Of a stretch of DNA of 64,000 bases, positions 1 to 9,472 are shown piece by piece. The stretch's first letter is position 1. Each line of letters opens with the position of its first letter. The stretch lies in NCBI RefSeq assembly GCF_009755275.1, contig NZ_WQLA01000001.1, positions 682,001-746,000 of the forward strand, in the 5' to 3' direction. The position numbers and the translations under genes were made by a program. Source of the DNA: Mucilaginibacter aquatilis. GTDB taxonomy: Bacteria > Bacteroidota > Bacteroidia > Sphingobacteriales > Sphingobacteriaceae. The notes under the pieces are model-generated. The model saw nothing but the letters and a program-made list of their open reading frames with translations. It was not told the origin of the DNA and made no database searches.

Positions 1-945
1 TCACTGCACAATTTATTGAAAAGCATTTACAGTGAGTACATTACTAAAAATCCATCACCTTTAAGCACCTTATCCGAAAACGACAGGCTTTGTGATTACT
101 ACTCAAGTTTGCTAAAGTATATGCAAATCACCAAAAAGGAGTTACCTGTGTGGAAGCAGATAAAAAATCATAAAGCGCTTATGATATCAAACAGTGCAAG
201 TATGTTTAATTATAACCTCTTTAATTACGCCAATTATAAAGCCCAAACGCAGAATGAAGCGATAGATAAGATATTAGGAATTTATTATGCTGATATGCTA
301 AAGCTAAAAGCCGGTAACAGGGGTGTAATAGCGAATGAGCAGGAATTTGGTGAATTGACAAGCACTGTACACACTCATTGGGTAAAAGAAGTTTTACGAA
401 AACAGCACTATAACGCTCTAAGAAAATTAGATGAAGTGAAAGCGGCGTTAAATTCAGGGGATGTAATAGCAGGTGATTTAGTAGTTGGCCAACCTGTTGC
501 ACAGTACACGTTTGGTGCCAAGCTTTCAAGTGTAAGCAAAACAAAAGCAACCCAATTTTTGGCAAAACTCCACAATAAATTTAAAGGCAAAGCAATGATT
601 ATTGATATGTGGGCCACATGGTGCGGACCTTGCATAGCCGACTTACCTTACAGTTCAAAACTACATAATGAAGCTGCAAATCTTCCAGTTGAGTTCGTCT
701 ATCTGTGTACAAGTTCCGGCTCGAGTATCGAGAAATGGAAAAATAAAATAACAGAGTTAAAACAGTCCGGCACTCATATTTTCATTGACCAACCTTTAAC
801 CAATGAATTACTGAGCTTATTCGGAAAATCGGGTTTCCCCAGCTATGTATGTATTGACACTGATGGTAAGGTGTCTACAACAATATTAATAGAAAGAATG
901 CAATCCGTATCGTTAAATGATATCAAAAAACTTATTATAAATTAA
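1..945 (+). CDS. TlpA/thioredoxin-fold protein, 5' end outside window
   Basis: The reading frame is open to base 1, so the true start lies upstream; the first possible in-window start is a TTG at 16, but nothing supports it. About 165 residues of mostly helical, unrecognised sequence precede a thioredoxin-like domain in the last 130 residues. The redox motif WCGPC is encoded at 619-633 after an IIDMWAT strand, as in TlpA/ResA-type thiol:disulfide reductases, and a cis-proline-like GFPSYV follows near 835. In Bacteroidota such proteins usually act in the periplasm on disulfides or cytochrome c maturation. The signal peptide that would show this is not in the window. Substrate unknown. Confidence 0.75.
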   Translation, partial: SLHNLLKSIYSEYITKNPSPLSTLSENDRLCDYYSSLLKYMQITKKELPVWKQIKNHKALMISNSASMFNYNLFNYANYKAQTQNEAIDKILGIYYADMLKLKAGNRGVIANEQEFGELTSTVHTHWVKEVLRKQHYNALRKLDEVKAALNSGDVIAGDLVVGQPVAQYTFGAKLSSVSKTKATQFLAKLHNKFKGKAMIIDMWATWCGPCIADLPYSSKLHNEAANLPVEFVYLCTSSGSSIEKWKNKITELKQSGTHIFIDQPLTNELLSLFGKSGFPSYVCIDTDGKVSTTILIERMQSVSLNDIKKLIIN

Positions 946-975
946 TTTTCAACAACACCCAATCATTACTTTGCC

Positions 976-2172
976 TTAAACATTTTCAAACTCCCTACCA
1001 CTAACCCTGCGGTTGTAAAAAAACAATCCTAAACTCATAATAATACTGGTGCCAAGTATTACTACAAACAGCAAACTTGTTTCAACGCCAGGTAAACGTA
1101 ATTGCGGCGGCAAATTATAGTATAACAACACGCTAATCAGTCCGCGCGGAACAATAACCAGTTCGGGCATTAAGTCGGTTTTTAATGCCAGCTTAATATA
1201 AACAAAGCGTATAAAGTAAATTGTGAACAGTATAAGTGCCCCAATAAACAGAACGGTTGATTTTTGCAGTTGATACACATCCATACTGAACCCGAAAATG
1301 ATAAAGAAAAACGTACGCATGATAAAGGCGCTCTCGGCCGAAAGTTGCAGCAACTGCTTAAGATCAAGACTTAGTCCGTGGTAAATGAAATGTTTGCGAA
1401 ACCAGGGCAGATTTATCTGATCGGCATTATTGAAGAACAGCCCCAGTGCAAGCACAATAATGAGGGACGACAAATGAAACGACTGTCCTATGGCATAAAC
1501 CAAAATTAGCAACGCAATAATTAAGAAGAACTTAACATGGTGCGTTATACGGCCAATTAAATACAGCAACAGCAAACAAGCCACCTGCGCCAATATAAGT
1601 ATGGCAACCAGCTCAACGCCCAGTTTGGCAAACGAACCTATGCTAATAACGCTGTTACTAAGCATGAAGTTAAACAGCACCACCGTTAAAATATCTGAAA
1701 ATGAGGATTCGTAAATTATGAATTCCTTTTTGTGCTTACTGATGTTTGAAGCCGACGGTATGGCAATGGCCGAACTGATAACACAAAAAGGTATGGCATT
1801 TATAAAGCAGCGGTAATAATCGGCCCGGGTAAGCACATAAATTAGCCCTGATATACTGAACGTGGTAAATAACAGCACAAAAAATGCCGACATGAACGAT
1901 TTTTTAATTACCTGATTTTTTGAGGGCGAGTACTTTAATTCCAGTGCCCCCTCAAAAACTATTAATATTAAACCCAGCGTTCCGAGCGTGGGCAAAATAG
2001 TAGTTAAATCAAAAAGCTTTATGCTAAAGTAATCAACCAACTGATGTAAGGCTACACCTAAAAACAGCAGCAGCAGTACTGACGGTATTTTGGTTTTACC
2101 AGCAATTAAATCAAACAGGTATGAAAAAATAACCAGTGAACAAAGAACAATTAATGTAGTATAGGTAGTCAA
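976..2172 (-). CDS. Cation:proton antiporter (CPA1/NhaP-like)
   Basis: A 398-residue polytopic inner-membrane protein of the Na+/H+ exchanger family (PF00999 type), probably exchanging Na+ or K+ for H+. Hydrophobic segments run through its whole length. A FEGALELK segment and an ESSFSDILTVVLFNF segment match the conserved FEGxLxL and ES...D regions of NhaP-type antiporters, the Asp being the expected ion-binding residue. No cytoplasmic TrkA domain follows. The start is a TTG at 2172; no in-frame ATG gives a better N-terminus, so it could be off by a few codons. Converges with the thioredoxin-fold gene and diverges from the ene-reductase. Ion specificity cannot be read from sequence. Confidence 0.85.
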   Translation of the reverse strand: MTTYTTLIVLCSLVIFSYLFDLIAGKTKIPSVLLLLFLGVALHQLVDYFSIKLFDLTTILPTLGTLGLILIVFEGALELKYSPSKNQVIKKSFMSAFFVLLFTTFSISGLIYVLTRADYYRCFINAIPFCVISSAIAIPSASNISKHKKEFIIYESSFSDILTVVLFNFMLSNSVISIGSFAKLGVELVAILILAQVACLLLLYLIGRITHHVKFFLIIALLILVYAIGQSFHLSSLIIVLALGLFFNNADQINLPWFRKHFIYHGLSLDLKQLLQLSAESAFIMRTFFFIIFGFSMDVYQLQKSTVLFIGALILFTIYFIRFVYIKLALKTDLMPELVIVPRGLISVLLYYNLPPQLRLPGVETSLLFVVILGTSIIMSLGLFFYNRRVSGREFENV

Positions 2173-2302
2173 AATGCAATTAACTTGTGTAGCAATATAA
2201 CATTTTGGCTTAAATTGTTTGTAAAGGGATGCTTTAATGTCATATACACATCATCTAAAAACGCTTTTACAAACCGTTTACACAGTGTTAATGTTTGTAC
2301 CG

Positions 2303-2310
2303 TAAGTTTG
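2303..2310 (+). promoter_or_regulatory. -7 promoter element (TAAGTTTG) of ene-reductase gene
   Basis: Exact match to the Bacteroidota -7 consensus TAnnTTTG, ending only 5 bases before the ATG at 2316. This implies a very short or absent 5' leader. No convincing -33 TTTG is seen at the usual distance. Confidence 0.45.
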
Positions 2311-2315
2311 ATGAT

Positions 2316-3386
2316 ATGGCTAATTTACTTTCACCCTTAACTATAAAAGGCACAACTTTTAAAAACCGTATTGTTGTATCGCCCATGTGCCAGTACAGCA
2401 GTACTGATGGCTTTGCTAATGATTGGCATCTGGTACATTTAGGTGCATTTGCTACAGGTGGAGCAAGTCTTATAATTACCGAAGCAGCCGCGGTATCACC
2501 TGAGGGCCGCATAACCTATGCTGATTTGGGCATATGGAACGATGAGCAAATTGAAAAATTAAAACAAATAACAAGTTTTATAGAGGCGCAGGGATCGGTA
2601 GCCGGTATACAACTTGCACATGCGGGCCGTAAAGCCAGCCATGATAAGCCCTGGATTGGCGGTAAGCAGTTTACATCAAATCATGAAAACGGCTGGTTAA
2701 CTGTAGCACCAAATGCCCTGCCTTTCACTGAAGGTGAGGAAGCACCAGTAGCGTTAGATAAGGCCGGAATTGAAAAGGTTAAAGCCGACTTTAAAAGTGC
2801 TGCCGAGCGTGCGCTTAGCGCAGGCTTTAAAGTAGCAGAAGTACATGGCGCACATGGTTACCTGCTTCACCAGTTTTACTCGCCGTTGAGTAATCAACGT
2901 ACCGATGAGTATGGCGGTAGCTTTGAAAACCGTATACGTTTGCTGGTTGAGGTTACTGAAGTGGTACGTGAGGTGTGGCCTCAGGATTATCCGCTATTTG
3001 TCCGTATATCATCAACCGATTGGACCGAGGGTGGCTGGACCATTGAAGATTCGGTTAAACTGGCTGCCGTTTTAAAAGAAAAAGGTGTAGATTTGGTTGA
3101 TTGCTCATCGGGCGGCAACGTGCCGAAAGCAAACATACCTAATAAACCGGGCTACCAGGTTGAATTTGCCGAGAAGATTAAAGCACAAACCGGAATATTA
3201 ACCGGCGCCGTAGGTTTAATTACCAATGCGCTCCAAGCCAATGTAATTATAGAAAACAACAAGGCCGACATGGTATTGATGGCCCGTGAACTGTTGCGTG
3301 ATCCGCATTTTGCTTTACGCGCTGCACATGAGTTGCAACATGAAATTGCATGGCCTGCACAATACGAACGCGCACAATGGCGTTAA
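2316..3386 (+). CDS. NADH:flavin oxidoreductase, YqjM-type old yellow enzyme
   Basis: FMN-dependent ene-reductase of the old yellow enzyme superfamily, YqjM subclass, 356 residues, cytosolic TIM barrel. YqjM hallmarks are visible: the PMCQYSS motif with the redox-modulating Cys25, the AHAGRKAS segment, the substrate-binding HGAHGYLLHQF pair of histidines, and SNxRTDEYGGSxENR. It reduces activated C=C bonds with NAD(P)H; the physiological substrate is unknown, often electrophile or oxidative stress. I chose ATG 2316 over an upstream in-frame TTG at 2295, because family proteins begin LLSPLTIKGxxxKNRIV directly and a TAAGTTTG promoter element overlaps the extension. The stress-linked OsmC gene follows 48 bp downstream, suggesting joint expression. 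Confidence 0.9.
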   Translation: MANLLSPLTIKGTTFKNRIVVSPMCQYSSTDGFANDWHLVHLGAFATGGASLIITEAAAVSPEGRITYADLGIWNDEQIEKLKQITSFIEAQGSVAGIQLAHAGRKASHDKPWIGGKQFTSNHENGWLTVAPNALPFTEGEEAPVALDKAGIEKVKADFKSAAERALSAGFKVAEVHGAHGYLLHQFYSPLSNQRTDEYGGSFENRIRLLVEVTEVVREVWPQDYPLFVRISSTDWTEGGWTIEDSVKLAAVLKEKGVDLVDCSSGGNVPKANIPNKPGYQVEFAEKIKAQTGILTGAVGLITNALQANVIIENNKADMVLMARELLRDPHFALRAAHELQHEIAWPAQYERAQWR

Positions 3387-3434
3387 TTGAATGCAAAACT
3401 AATTAACCTTTTAATAATCAACCCAAAAAAGAAC

Positions 3435-3857
3435 ATGAAACGTACAGCAACTGCTCACTGGAACGGAACATTGAAAGACGGCTCAGGCCACTTAACTACA
3501 CAAAGCACTACTTTAAATCAAACTCAATACTCGTTTAAAACCCGTTTTGAGTCGGGCGTGGGTACTAATCCAGAGGAGCTATTAGCAGCTGCACATGCAG
3601 GTTGCTTTACTATGGCTGTTGGAGCAGCTTTAACCCAGCAAGGTTTTCAGCCTGGTGATTTAGACACCGCTGCTGTATTAGACCTTGATATGGCTAACCT
3701 TGCCGTAACTGGTATTCACCTTGAAATTAAAGCCACAGCTATTGACGGCGTATCTGAAGATCAGTTTAAGGCTGTAGCCGAAGACGCTAAAAAGAATTGT
3801 ATTATATCAAAAGCTTTAAGCGTACCATTTACCCTTAACGTAATTTACGGCGTATAA
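3435..3857 (+). CDS. OsmC family peroxiredoxin
   Basis: 140-residue OsmC/Ohr-fold protein, probably a thiol-dependent peroxidase for organic hydroperoxides. The two conserved cysteines are present: one in [12 protein letters not shown], the other in [10 protein letters not shown]. The AHWNG N-terminus and [16 protein letters not shown] match OsmC subgroup proteins. ATG 3435 is preferred to a TTG at 3387, which would directly abut the preceding stop and add 16 residues foreign to the family. Lies 48 bp after the ene-reductase on the same strand; a terminator-like hairpin follows at 3931. Confidence 0.9.
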   Translation: MKRTATAHWNGTLKDGSGHLTTQSTTLNQTQYSFKTRFESGVGTNPEELLAAAHAGCFTMAVGAALTQQGFQPGDLDTAAVLDLDMANLAVTGIHLEIKATAIDGVSEDQFKAVAEDAKKNCIISKALSVPFTLNVIYGV

Positions 3858-3930
3858 GCAACAATAATGCTACCATGCTTGCTACCATTGCCGATAGTTT
3901 ACGGTAATGACATGCGCAGGTAAAATATAC

Positions 3931-3965
3931 AAAGAGCAGACAATAACGTCTGCTCTTTGTTGTTT
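3931..3965 (+). terminator. Rho-independent terminator after OsmC gene
   Basis: An 11-bp perfect stem (AAAGAGCAGAC with GTCTGCTCTTT) and 6-base loop, followed by a T-rich tract, about 75 bp after the OsmC stop. Confidence 0.7.
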
Positions 3966-3988
3966 AAAACCAAATACATATTAAAACT

Positions 3989-4573
3989 ATGCGTAGACGT
4001 TTATCGCTTACTTTTCTATTTGTCATCGTTATTACCGGGTTCCTGATATTCCTGTTTTTTTACATAAAACACCAGTTTGGCACTGTACGTACCGAGGTTA
4101 AGGAAGATGTTATGGTAGAGAAAATAACTGCCATGGGAAAACTCGAGTTGGTGAAATACAGCATGAAAGATGTGCTGGAAAAAAAACAGATACACACCAT
4201 TTTGCCGGATGAACGCGTATTATTTGTAGCCGTGGGCGAAGTAACCGCCTGCATTGACCTTACAAGAGTAACCAAGCAAAACATCACCCGCAGTAACGGC
4301 GACAGCGTAGTTACTGTAACGCTGCCCCAGCCCGAAATTTGTTACGCAAAGCTCGACCATCAACGCTCCAAAGTATATGACGTAAGCGGCGTAATACTGC
4401 CAAGCACCACCAAAGCTATGGTTGAGGATATTTACAAACTTGCCGAAAAGCGCTTGCTGGATAATGCCAAACAACAGGATATTACCGGTAAAGCCCGGCA
4501 GAATGCACAGGTTATATTCAAACCTTTGCTAGAAGGCATATCGGGTAAAACGGTTATACTTAAATTCAAGTAA
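3989..4573 (+). CDS. DUF4230 domain membrane-anchored protein
   Basis: 194 residues. The N-terminus MRRRLSLTFLFVIVITGFLIFLFFY is basic and then strongly hydrophobic, so the protein is anchored by one transmembrane helix (about 6-27). The rest, with alternating strands and a EKITAMGKLELVKY segment, resembles DUF4230, a family without known function found in many Bacteroidota and Firmicutes. A segment near residue 130 (KVYDVSGVILPSTTKAMVEDIYKLAEKRL) fits that family. Converges with glyS across a shared terminator. Function unknown. Confidence 0.75.
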   Translation: MRRRLSLTFLFVIVITGFLIFLFFYIKHQFGTVRTEVKEDVMVEKITAMGKLELVKYSMKDVLEKKQIHTILPDERVLFVAVGEVTACIDLTRVTKQNITRSNGDSVVTVTLPQPEICYAKLDHQRSKVYDVSGVILPSTTKAMVEDIYKLAEKRLLDNAKQQDITGKARQNAQVIFKPLLEGISGKTVILKFK

Positions 4574-4605
4574 CTGATTTTCATTAATTCAATTTTAACA
4601 TAAAC

Positions 4606-4645
4606 AAAAAGCGGCCTGAATAATAAATCCAGGCCGCTTTTTATG
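4606..4645. terminator. Bidirectional terminator between DUF4230 gene and glyS
   Basis: A 13-bp perfect stem (AAAAAGCGGCCTG with CAGGCCGCTTTTT) and 11-base loop, with A-rich and T-rich flanks. It can serve both converging genes. Confidence 0.85.
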
Positions 4646-4660
4646 TCTACAACGATAAGT

Positions 4661-6142
4661 CTATTTCAATACGTTTCTCCAGCTTACCAAATCGCCAATT
4701 ATTTTTTGCAACTGGTCGGCAGGTACACGTTCTTGTTGCATACTATCGCGATGGCGTATGGTTACGGTGTTATCTTCAAGTGTTTGATGATCTACCGTAA
4801 TACAAAACGGTGTACCGATAGCATCCTGACGGCGGTAACGTTTACCAATGGCATCTTTTTCTTCGTACTGAATATTAAAGTCTAGCTTAAGCGTGTCCAT
4901 AATCTCGCGCGCTTTCTCAGGCAAACCATCTTTTTTAGTAAGCGGGAAGATAGCAGCTTTTACCGGTGCCAGGCAAGGGTGCAGGCGTAGTACGGTACGG
5001 CTGTCCTGCTTTTCTTCGGTGCTCAGGTCTTCTTCCTCGTATGCATTAATCATGGTAAGTAAAAACATACGATCTAACCCTATTGAAGTCTCAATAACAT
5101 ATGGCACATAGTTACCATATGGCTTATTAGTGTCGGGATCAACCTCAGGGTCAAAGTACTGCATTTTTTTGCCCGAGAATTGCTGGTGCTGGCTTAAATC
5201 AAAATCAGTACGGCTATGAATACCTTCTACCTCTTTGAAGCCAAACGGGAAGTTAAATTCGATGTCATAAGCAGCATCGGCATAGTGTGCCAGTTTGGTG
5301 TGCTCATGGTAACGGTATTTTTCAGGAGCGGTTCCCAAGGCCAAATGCCATTGCAAACGGGTTTCCTTCCACTTATCAAACCATTCCTTTTGGGTACCCG
5401 GACGAACAAAGAATTGCATCTCCATTTGTTCAAACTCACGCATACGAATAATAAACTGGCGCGCAATAACTTCATTACGGAAAGCCTTACCAATTTGTGC
5501 GATACCAAAAGGTATTTTCATACGACCGGTTTTTTGCACGTTAAGGTAGTTTACAAATATACCTTGTGCAGTTTCAGGGCGTAAGTAAATAGTATCGGCA
5601 TCATCAGCCACCGCTCCCATCTGGGTACTAAACATCAGGTTGAACTGGCGTACCTCGGTCCAGTTGCGGGTACCGCTTACCGGGCAGGCAATCTCGTGCT
5701 CAACAACCAATTCGCGCAGGCGGTTAAGGTCATCTGCCTTCATGGCATTGTCTAATTCCAGCTGCAGTTGCTCAGCTTTATCGGTTTTGCCATCAGCATC
5801 GTATTTTGCTATACGGTCTTCTAAAAGCTGGTCGGCACGGTAGCGTTTTTTCGAATCTTTGTTATCAATCATCGGGTCGCTAAAACCATCAACGTGACCG
5901 CTTGCTTTCCATATTTTAGGGTGCATAAATATGGCTGAGTCAATACCCACAATATTATCGTTCAACTGAACCATGCTTTTCCACCAGTAGGTTTTGATGT
6001 TATTTTTCAGTTCAGCACCATTTTGGCCGTAATCATACACAGCGCTCAGGCCGTCGTAAATTTCACTTGACTGAAATACAAAACCATACTCTTTAGCATG
6101 GGCAATTACATTTTTAAATAATTCGTCGGTACTTTTACTCAT
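4661..6142 (-). CDS. glyS: Glycine--tRNA ligase, homodimeric type
   Basis: Class II aminoacyl-tRNA synthetase charging tRNA-Gly, 493 residues, the eukaryotic/Bacillus-like alpha2 type rather than the alpha/beta tetramer. The N-terminal SSEIYDGLSAVYDYGQNGAELKNN block, the YLRPETAQGIF segment, the FRNE motif 2 region and the C-terminal anticodon-binding domain (ending near LVSWRNVLK) are all recognisable. The name glyQS is sometimes used for this form. The ATG at 6142 sits 7 bases after a TATCTTTG promoter element. Converges with the DUF4230 gene and diverges from apt. Confidence 0.95.
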   Translation of the reverse strand: MSKSTDELFKNVIAHAKEYGFVFQSSEIYDGLSAVYDYGQNGAELKNNIKTYWWKSMVQLNDNIVGIDSAIFMHPKIWKASGHVDGFSDPMIDNKDSKKRYRADQLLEDRIAKYDADGKTDKAEQLQLELDNAMKADDLNRLRELVVEHEIACPVSGTRNWTEVRQFNLMFSTQMGAVADDADTIYLRPETAQGIFVNYLNVQKTGRMKIPFGIAQIGKAFRNEVIARQFIIRMREFEQMEMQFFVRPGTQKEWFDKWKETRLQWHLALGTAPEKYRYHEHTKLAHYADAAYDIEFNFPFGFKEVEGIHSRTDFDLSQHQQFSGKKMQYFDPEVDPDTNKPYGNYVPYVIETSIGLDRMFLLTMINAYEEEDLSTEEKQDSRTVLRLHPCLAPVKAAIFPLTKKDGLPEKAREIMDTLKLDFNIQYEEKDAIGKRYRRQDAIGTPFCITVDHQTLEDNTVTIRHRDSMQQERVPADQLQKIIGDLVSWRNVLK

Positions 6143-6149
6143 AGCGCGT

Positions 6150-6157
6150 CAAAGATA
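6150..6157 (-). promoter_or_regulatory. -7 promoter element (TATCTTTG) of glyS
   Basis: Exact TAnnTTTG on the minus strand, 7 bases before the glyS ATG, implying an extremely short leader. Confidence 0.45.
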
Positions 6158-6271
6158 GAATTTTTTTGATTTTAGATATCGGATGTTCCATTGCGGAATT
6201 ACATTAGTTATAAACCCTTAGCTCAAAATGTACTGTTAAACTACCATCTATGATGCATCGCCAAAAAAAGC

Positions 6272-6279
6272 TAGCTTTG
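6272..6279 (+). promoter_or_regulatory. -7 promoter element (TAGCTTTG) of apt
   Basis: Exact TAnnTTTG, 7 bases before the apt ATG, the same close arrangement as in front of glyS and the ene-reductase gene. Confidence 0.45.
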
Positions 6280-6286
6280 GCAAATT

Positions 6287-6814
6287 ATGATTGACCAGCA
6301 AATCAAATCCGTAATTCGCGATATACCTGATTTTCCAAAGCCCGGAATAGTATTTAAAGACATTACCCCTATACTTAAAGAGCCTGTTTTGTGCGAAAAC
6401 ATAGTTAACGCATTTGCAGCGCATTTTCAAAACGCTACTGTTGATGCCGTAGCCGGTATTGAAAGCCGCGGGTTTTTGTTTGGTTTACAGTTGGCCGGTA
6501 AATTAGGTGTACCCTTTGTGCCTATACGTAAAGCAGGGAAACTGCCATACACCGTTAAAAAAATGGAGTACGATTTGGAATATGGCTCGGCAGTTATTGA
6601 GGTTCATACCGATGCATTTAAACCTGGTCAGCGTATTTTAATACATGATGATTTGCTGGCTACCGGGGGCACCGTAACTGCAGCTGCAAACCTGGTTACT
6701 CAAATGGGTGGTGTAATTGCCGGCTTTAGCTTTATTGTAGGATTGAGTGCATTGGAAGGCAGACAAAAAATTGCGCCTTTGGCAGATAAGATTGTGGTGT
6801 TGGCAGATTATTAA
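6287..6814 (+). CDS. apt: Adenine phosphoribosyltransferase
   Basis: Purine salvage enzyme: adenine + PRPP gives AMP + PPi, cytosolic. 175 residues, normal for Apt. The family signature is clear: the N-terminal IRDIPDFPKPGIVFKDITPIL, the GIESRGFLFG segment, and the PRPP-binding ILIHDDLLATGGT loop. Starts at ATG 6287 right behind a TAGCTTTG element. Monocistronic by position; the next gene begins 118 bp further on with its own putative regulatory region. Confidence 0.96.
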   Translation: MIDQQIKSVIRDIPDFPKPGIVFKDITPILKEPVLCENIVNAFAAHFQNATVDAVAGIESRGFLFGLQLAGKLGVPFVPIRKAGKLPYTVKKMEYDLEYGSAVIEVHTDAFKPGQRILIHDDLLATGGTVTAAANLVTQMGGVIAGFSFIVGLSALEGRQKIAPLADKIVVLADY

Positions 6815-6932
6815 GCCACGTTATGATCTTACACAAGATAAGGTAAGCTAACCTGAATATCCTTATTTAACACAATTTAACAAGGCGTTAAGGCAATTAT
6901 GTGCATCTTTATGCACAACCCCTATCCTACGC

Positions 6933-9383
6933 ATGAAGATTGTTTTATCGCTCATCAGCCTGTTGTTTATATCGGTTACAGTGCTGGCTCAAAACTTTAC
7001 TATTAATGGCACGGTAAAAGATAACACAGGCCAACCTGTGCCTTTTGCTACCGTGCTGGTAAAAAACACCACCAAAGGCTCGCCCGCTAACGCCGAGGGG
7101 CAGTATACGCTTACGCTTCCAACCGGCACCTACGAAATTCAGTTTAAAGCCATAGGCTACAAGCAGGAAAGCAGGAAAATCACTTTACAAGGCAATCAAA
7201 CATTAAACATTGAGCTTTTGCCCGAGGCGTTCCAATTACAAAACGTAGTGGTAAGGGCTGGTGGAGAAGACCCGGCGTATGCTATAATACGCAAATCCAT
7301 ACGTAAGCGTAAAGTATATTTAACCGAAATTAAGTCTTACACCTGTGATACTTACATTAAAGGTTTACAGCGAATATTGAACATGCCAAAAAAGTTCATG
7401 GGCCGTGATCTTGATCAAATGGCACGTGAAATTGGCCTCGACTCTAACCGCAGAGGGATTGTTTATCTTTCTGAATCTGAATCCAAACTTGCTTTCATGC
7501 AACCCAATAATTACCATGAGGAAATGGTATCATCAAAAGTATCGGGTAGTAACAGAGCCTTTAGTTTTAACAGGGCTTCTGAGCTTAACGTAAACTTTTA
7601 TGAAAACATGCAGGAATGGGACGGATTAAGCAACCGGCCATTAGTTTCACCTATTGCCGAAAATGCTTTATCGTTTTATAACTATAAATACATGGGCGAA
7701 ACGGTAGAAAACGGTGAAACCATTAACCGTATTAAAGTAACGCCCAAGCGTAAGTTTGAACCGACCTTTGAGGGATTTATTTACGTTATTGAAGATAGCT
7801 GGCGCCTGCACAGCGCCGATTTAATGCTGACCAAATCGGCGGGAATTAACTTTGTTGACACCCTCACCGTTAAACAGCAATTTGTTCCAGTTGGCACTAA
7901 CACATGGATGCCATCATCGGTTAAATTTGAGTTTACGGCCGGCTTATTCAGCTTTAAAATTGGCGGTTACTTTGTAGCGGTATTTAAAAATTACGACATT
8001 AACCCTGCACTTACACGCAAAACGTTTGCCGAGGTTATGCGGGTTACCCAAGGCGTAAATAAAAAAGACTCAACTTACTGGCAGCAGGCACGCCCAATAC
8101 CACTTACTGCAGAGGAAATGACCGATTATGAAAAAAAGGCGGTGCTTGCAAAAAAGCGCGAATCAAAGCCTTACCTTGATTCGCTCGACAGGGTTCATAA
8201 CAAAGTATCAGCTACACGATTTTTACTGTCAGGTATCAGCATACGTAACCGTTATAAAAAAACATATTTTAATACCGAATCTGTATTAGGTTCATTGCTA
8301 TACAACACGGTGGAGGGCGTAGCTATTAACTATGGCGCATCGTTCAGCAAGCAAATTGATAGTGCCCGCAATAAATATCTCAGGCTCTCGGGCCGGGTGA
8401 GGTATGGCTTTAGTAATAAACTGCTACATGGGAGCATAAACGGCGTAATTCCAATTAATGATTACACGCTAAGCTTTGCCGGTGGCTCAGATGTAGTAGA
8501 TTTGAATAACAACTACCCCGTACGGCCGCTGTCGAATACCATATCAAGCTTATTTTACCGGCTTAACTATCAAAAGCTTTATGACAAGCATTTCATTTCT
8601 GTTGGCTTATCAAGGCGTATTGCAGGAGGCTTACAGGGAAGCGTAGTTGCCGAATTTGCCGACAGGCGCTGGCTTGACAATACATCAGATTACAGTTTCT
8701 TTTTCCGCAACCGCGAATACTCATCAAACAACCCGCTGGCTCCCTTTTCAAATACACCACTATTCCCTAACAACCAGGCTTTGAAAGTGAGCATTCGCGC
8801 CAGTTATGATTTCAGCAACCGCTATGTAACTTATCCAACAGGCAGGTTCTATCTTGCATCAAAGTATCCTAAGCTTGATATTGGCTATACTAAAGGGATA
8901 AACAAACTACTGGGCTCTGATGTAGACTATGATTTACTCACCGCCAGTTTAAGTAAGAGTGATGTAAGCCTGGGTATGTACGGCAAGTTTGATTTTTACA
9001 TTGGCGCAGGTAAGTTTTTTAACAACAAGCAACTTTACTTTACCGATTACAAACACTTTTCGGGTAACGAAATACTGATTCATCATGATGCGCCAAATTC
9101 CTTCTTGATGCTAAATTACTATACCAATAGTACCGCCAGCAGTTATTTGGAAGGACATTATGAGCATAACTTTGGCGGTTTGGTATTAAGTAAAATTCCG
9201 TTGATACGCCGGCTTAAATTACAGGAAATAGTAAAGTCAAGCTATCTTACCACACCACAATTTAAAAACTATGCAGAGCTTGGCATGGGCATAAGCTACC
9301 TTGGCGTAAAGGCACTTTACGGATGGTCATTCAACAGTGGTCCTAACTCAAAAACAGCATTTCGTATTAATCTTGAATTTTAA
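6933..9383 (+). CDS. DUF5686 outer-membrane protein with carboxypeptidase-like regulatory domain
   Basis: 816 residues. A signal peptide ending LAQ (about 1-20) is followed by a CarboxypepD_reg-like beta-sandwich (about 22-105, containing GQPVPFATVLVKNT and YEIQFKAIGYK). A long DUF5686 region with many alternating-polarity strands extends to a C-terminal phenylalanine (FRINLEF), as expected of an outer-membrane beta-barrel. The N-terminal domain is the one also found at the front of SusC-type receptors, but no TonB box or plug is evident. No enzymatic motif is recognised. Probably an outer-membrane protein of unknown role; stands alone between apt and dapA. Confidence 0.85.
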   Translation: MKIVLSLISLLFISVTVLAQNFTINGTVKDNTGQPVPFATVLVKNTTKGSPANAEGQYTLTLPTGTYEIQFKAIGYKQESRKITLQGNQTLNIELLPEAFQLQNVVVRAGGEDPAYAIIRKSIRKRKVYLTEIKSYTCDTYIKGLQRILNMPKKFMGRDLDQMAREIGLDSNRRGIVYLSESESKLAFMQPNNYHEEMVSSKVSGSNRAFSFNRASELNVNFYENMQEWDGLSNRPLVSPIAENALSFYNYKYMGETVENGETINRIKVTPKRKFEPTFEGFIYVIEDSWRLHSADLMLTKSAGINFVDTLTVKQQFVPVGTNTWMPSSVKFEFTAGLFSFKIGGYFVAVFKNYDINPALTRKTFAEVMRVTQGVNKKDSTYWQQARPIPLTAEEMTDYEKKAVLAKKRESKPYLDSLDRVHNKVSATRFLLSGISIRNRYKKTYFNTESVLGSLLYNTVEGVAINYGASFSKQIDSARNKYLRLSGRVRYGFSNKLLHGSINGVIPINDYTLSFAGGSDVVDLNNNYPVRPLSNTISSLFYRLNYQKLYDKHFISVGLSRRIAGGLQGSVVAEFADRRWLDNTSDYSFFFRNREYSSNNPLAPFSNTPLFPNNQALKVSIRASYDFSNRYVTYPTGRFYLASKYPKLDIGYTKGINKLLGSDVDYDLLTASLSKSDVSLGMYGKFDFYIGAGKFFNNKQLYFTDYKHFSGNEILIHHDAPNSFLMLNYYTNSTASSYLEGHYEHNFGGLVLSKIPLIRRLKLQEIVKSSYLTTPQFKNYAELGMGISYLGVKALYGWSFNSGPNSKTAFRINLEF

Positions 9384-9472
9384 AAAATTTGATACAAACT
9401 TAACGTTGGTTAAATAAAAATGGCATTTAAACAGCGGAAATCATATCTTAGCAATCCTGTTAATTAGATAAG

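Noticed and set aside
221..635. Open minus-strand frames opposite the thioredoxin-fold gene
   Set aside because: Overlapping two frames opposite a well-supported domain, no recognisable motif; antisense shadows.
4220..4474. Tyr/Gly-rich minus-strand frame in the DUF4230 gene
   Set aside because: Antisense to a family-matching coding sequence, and no start signal.
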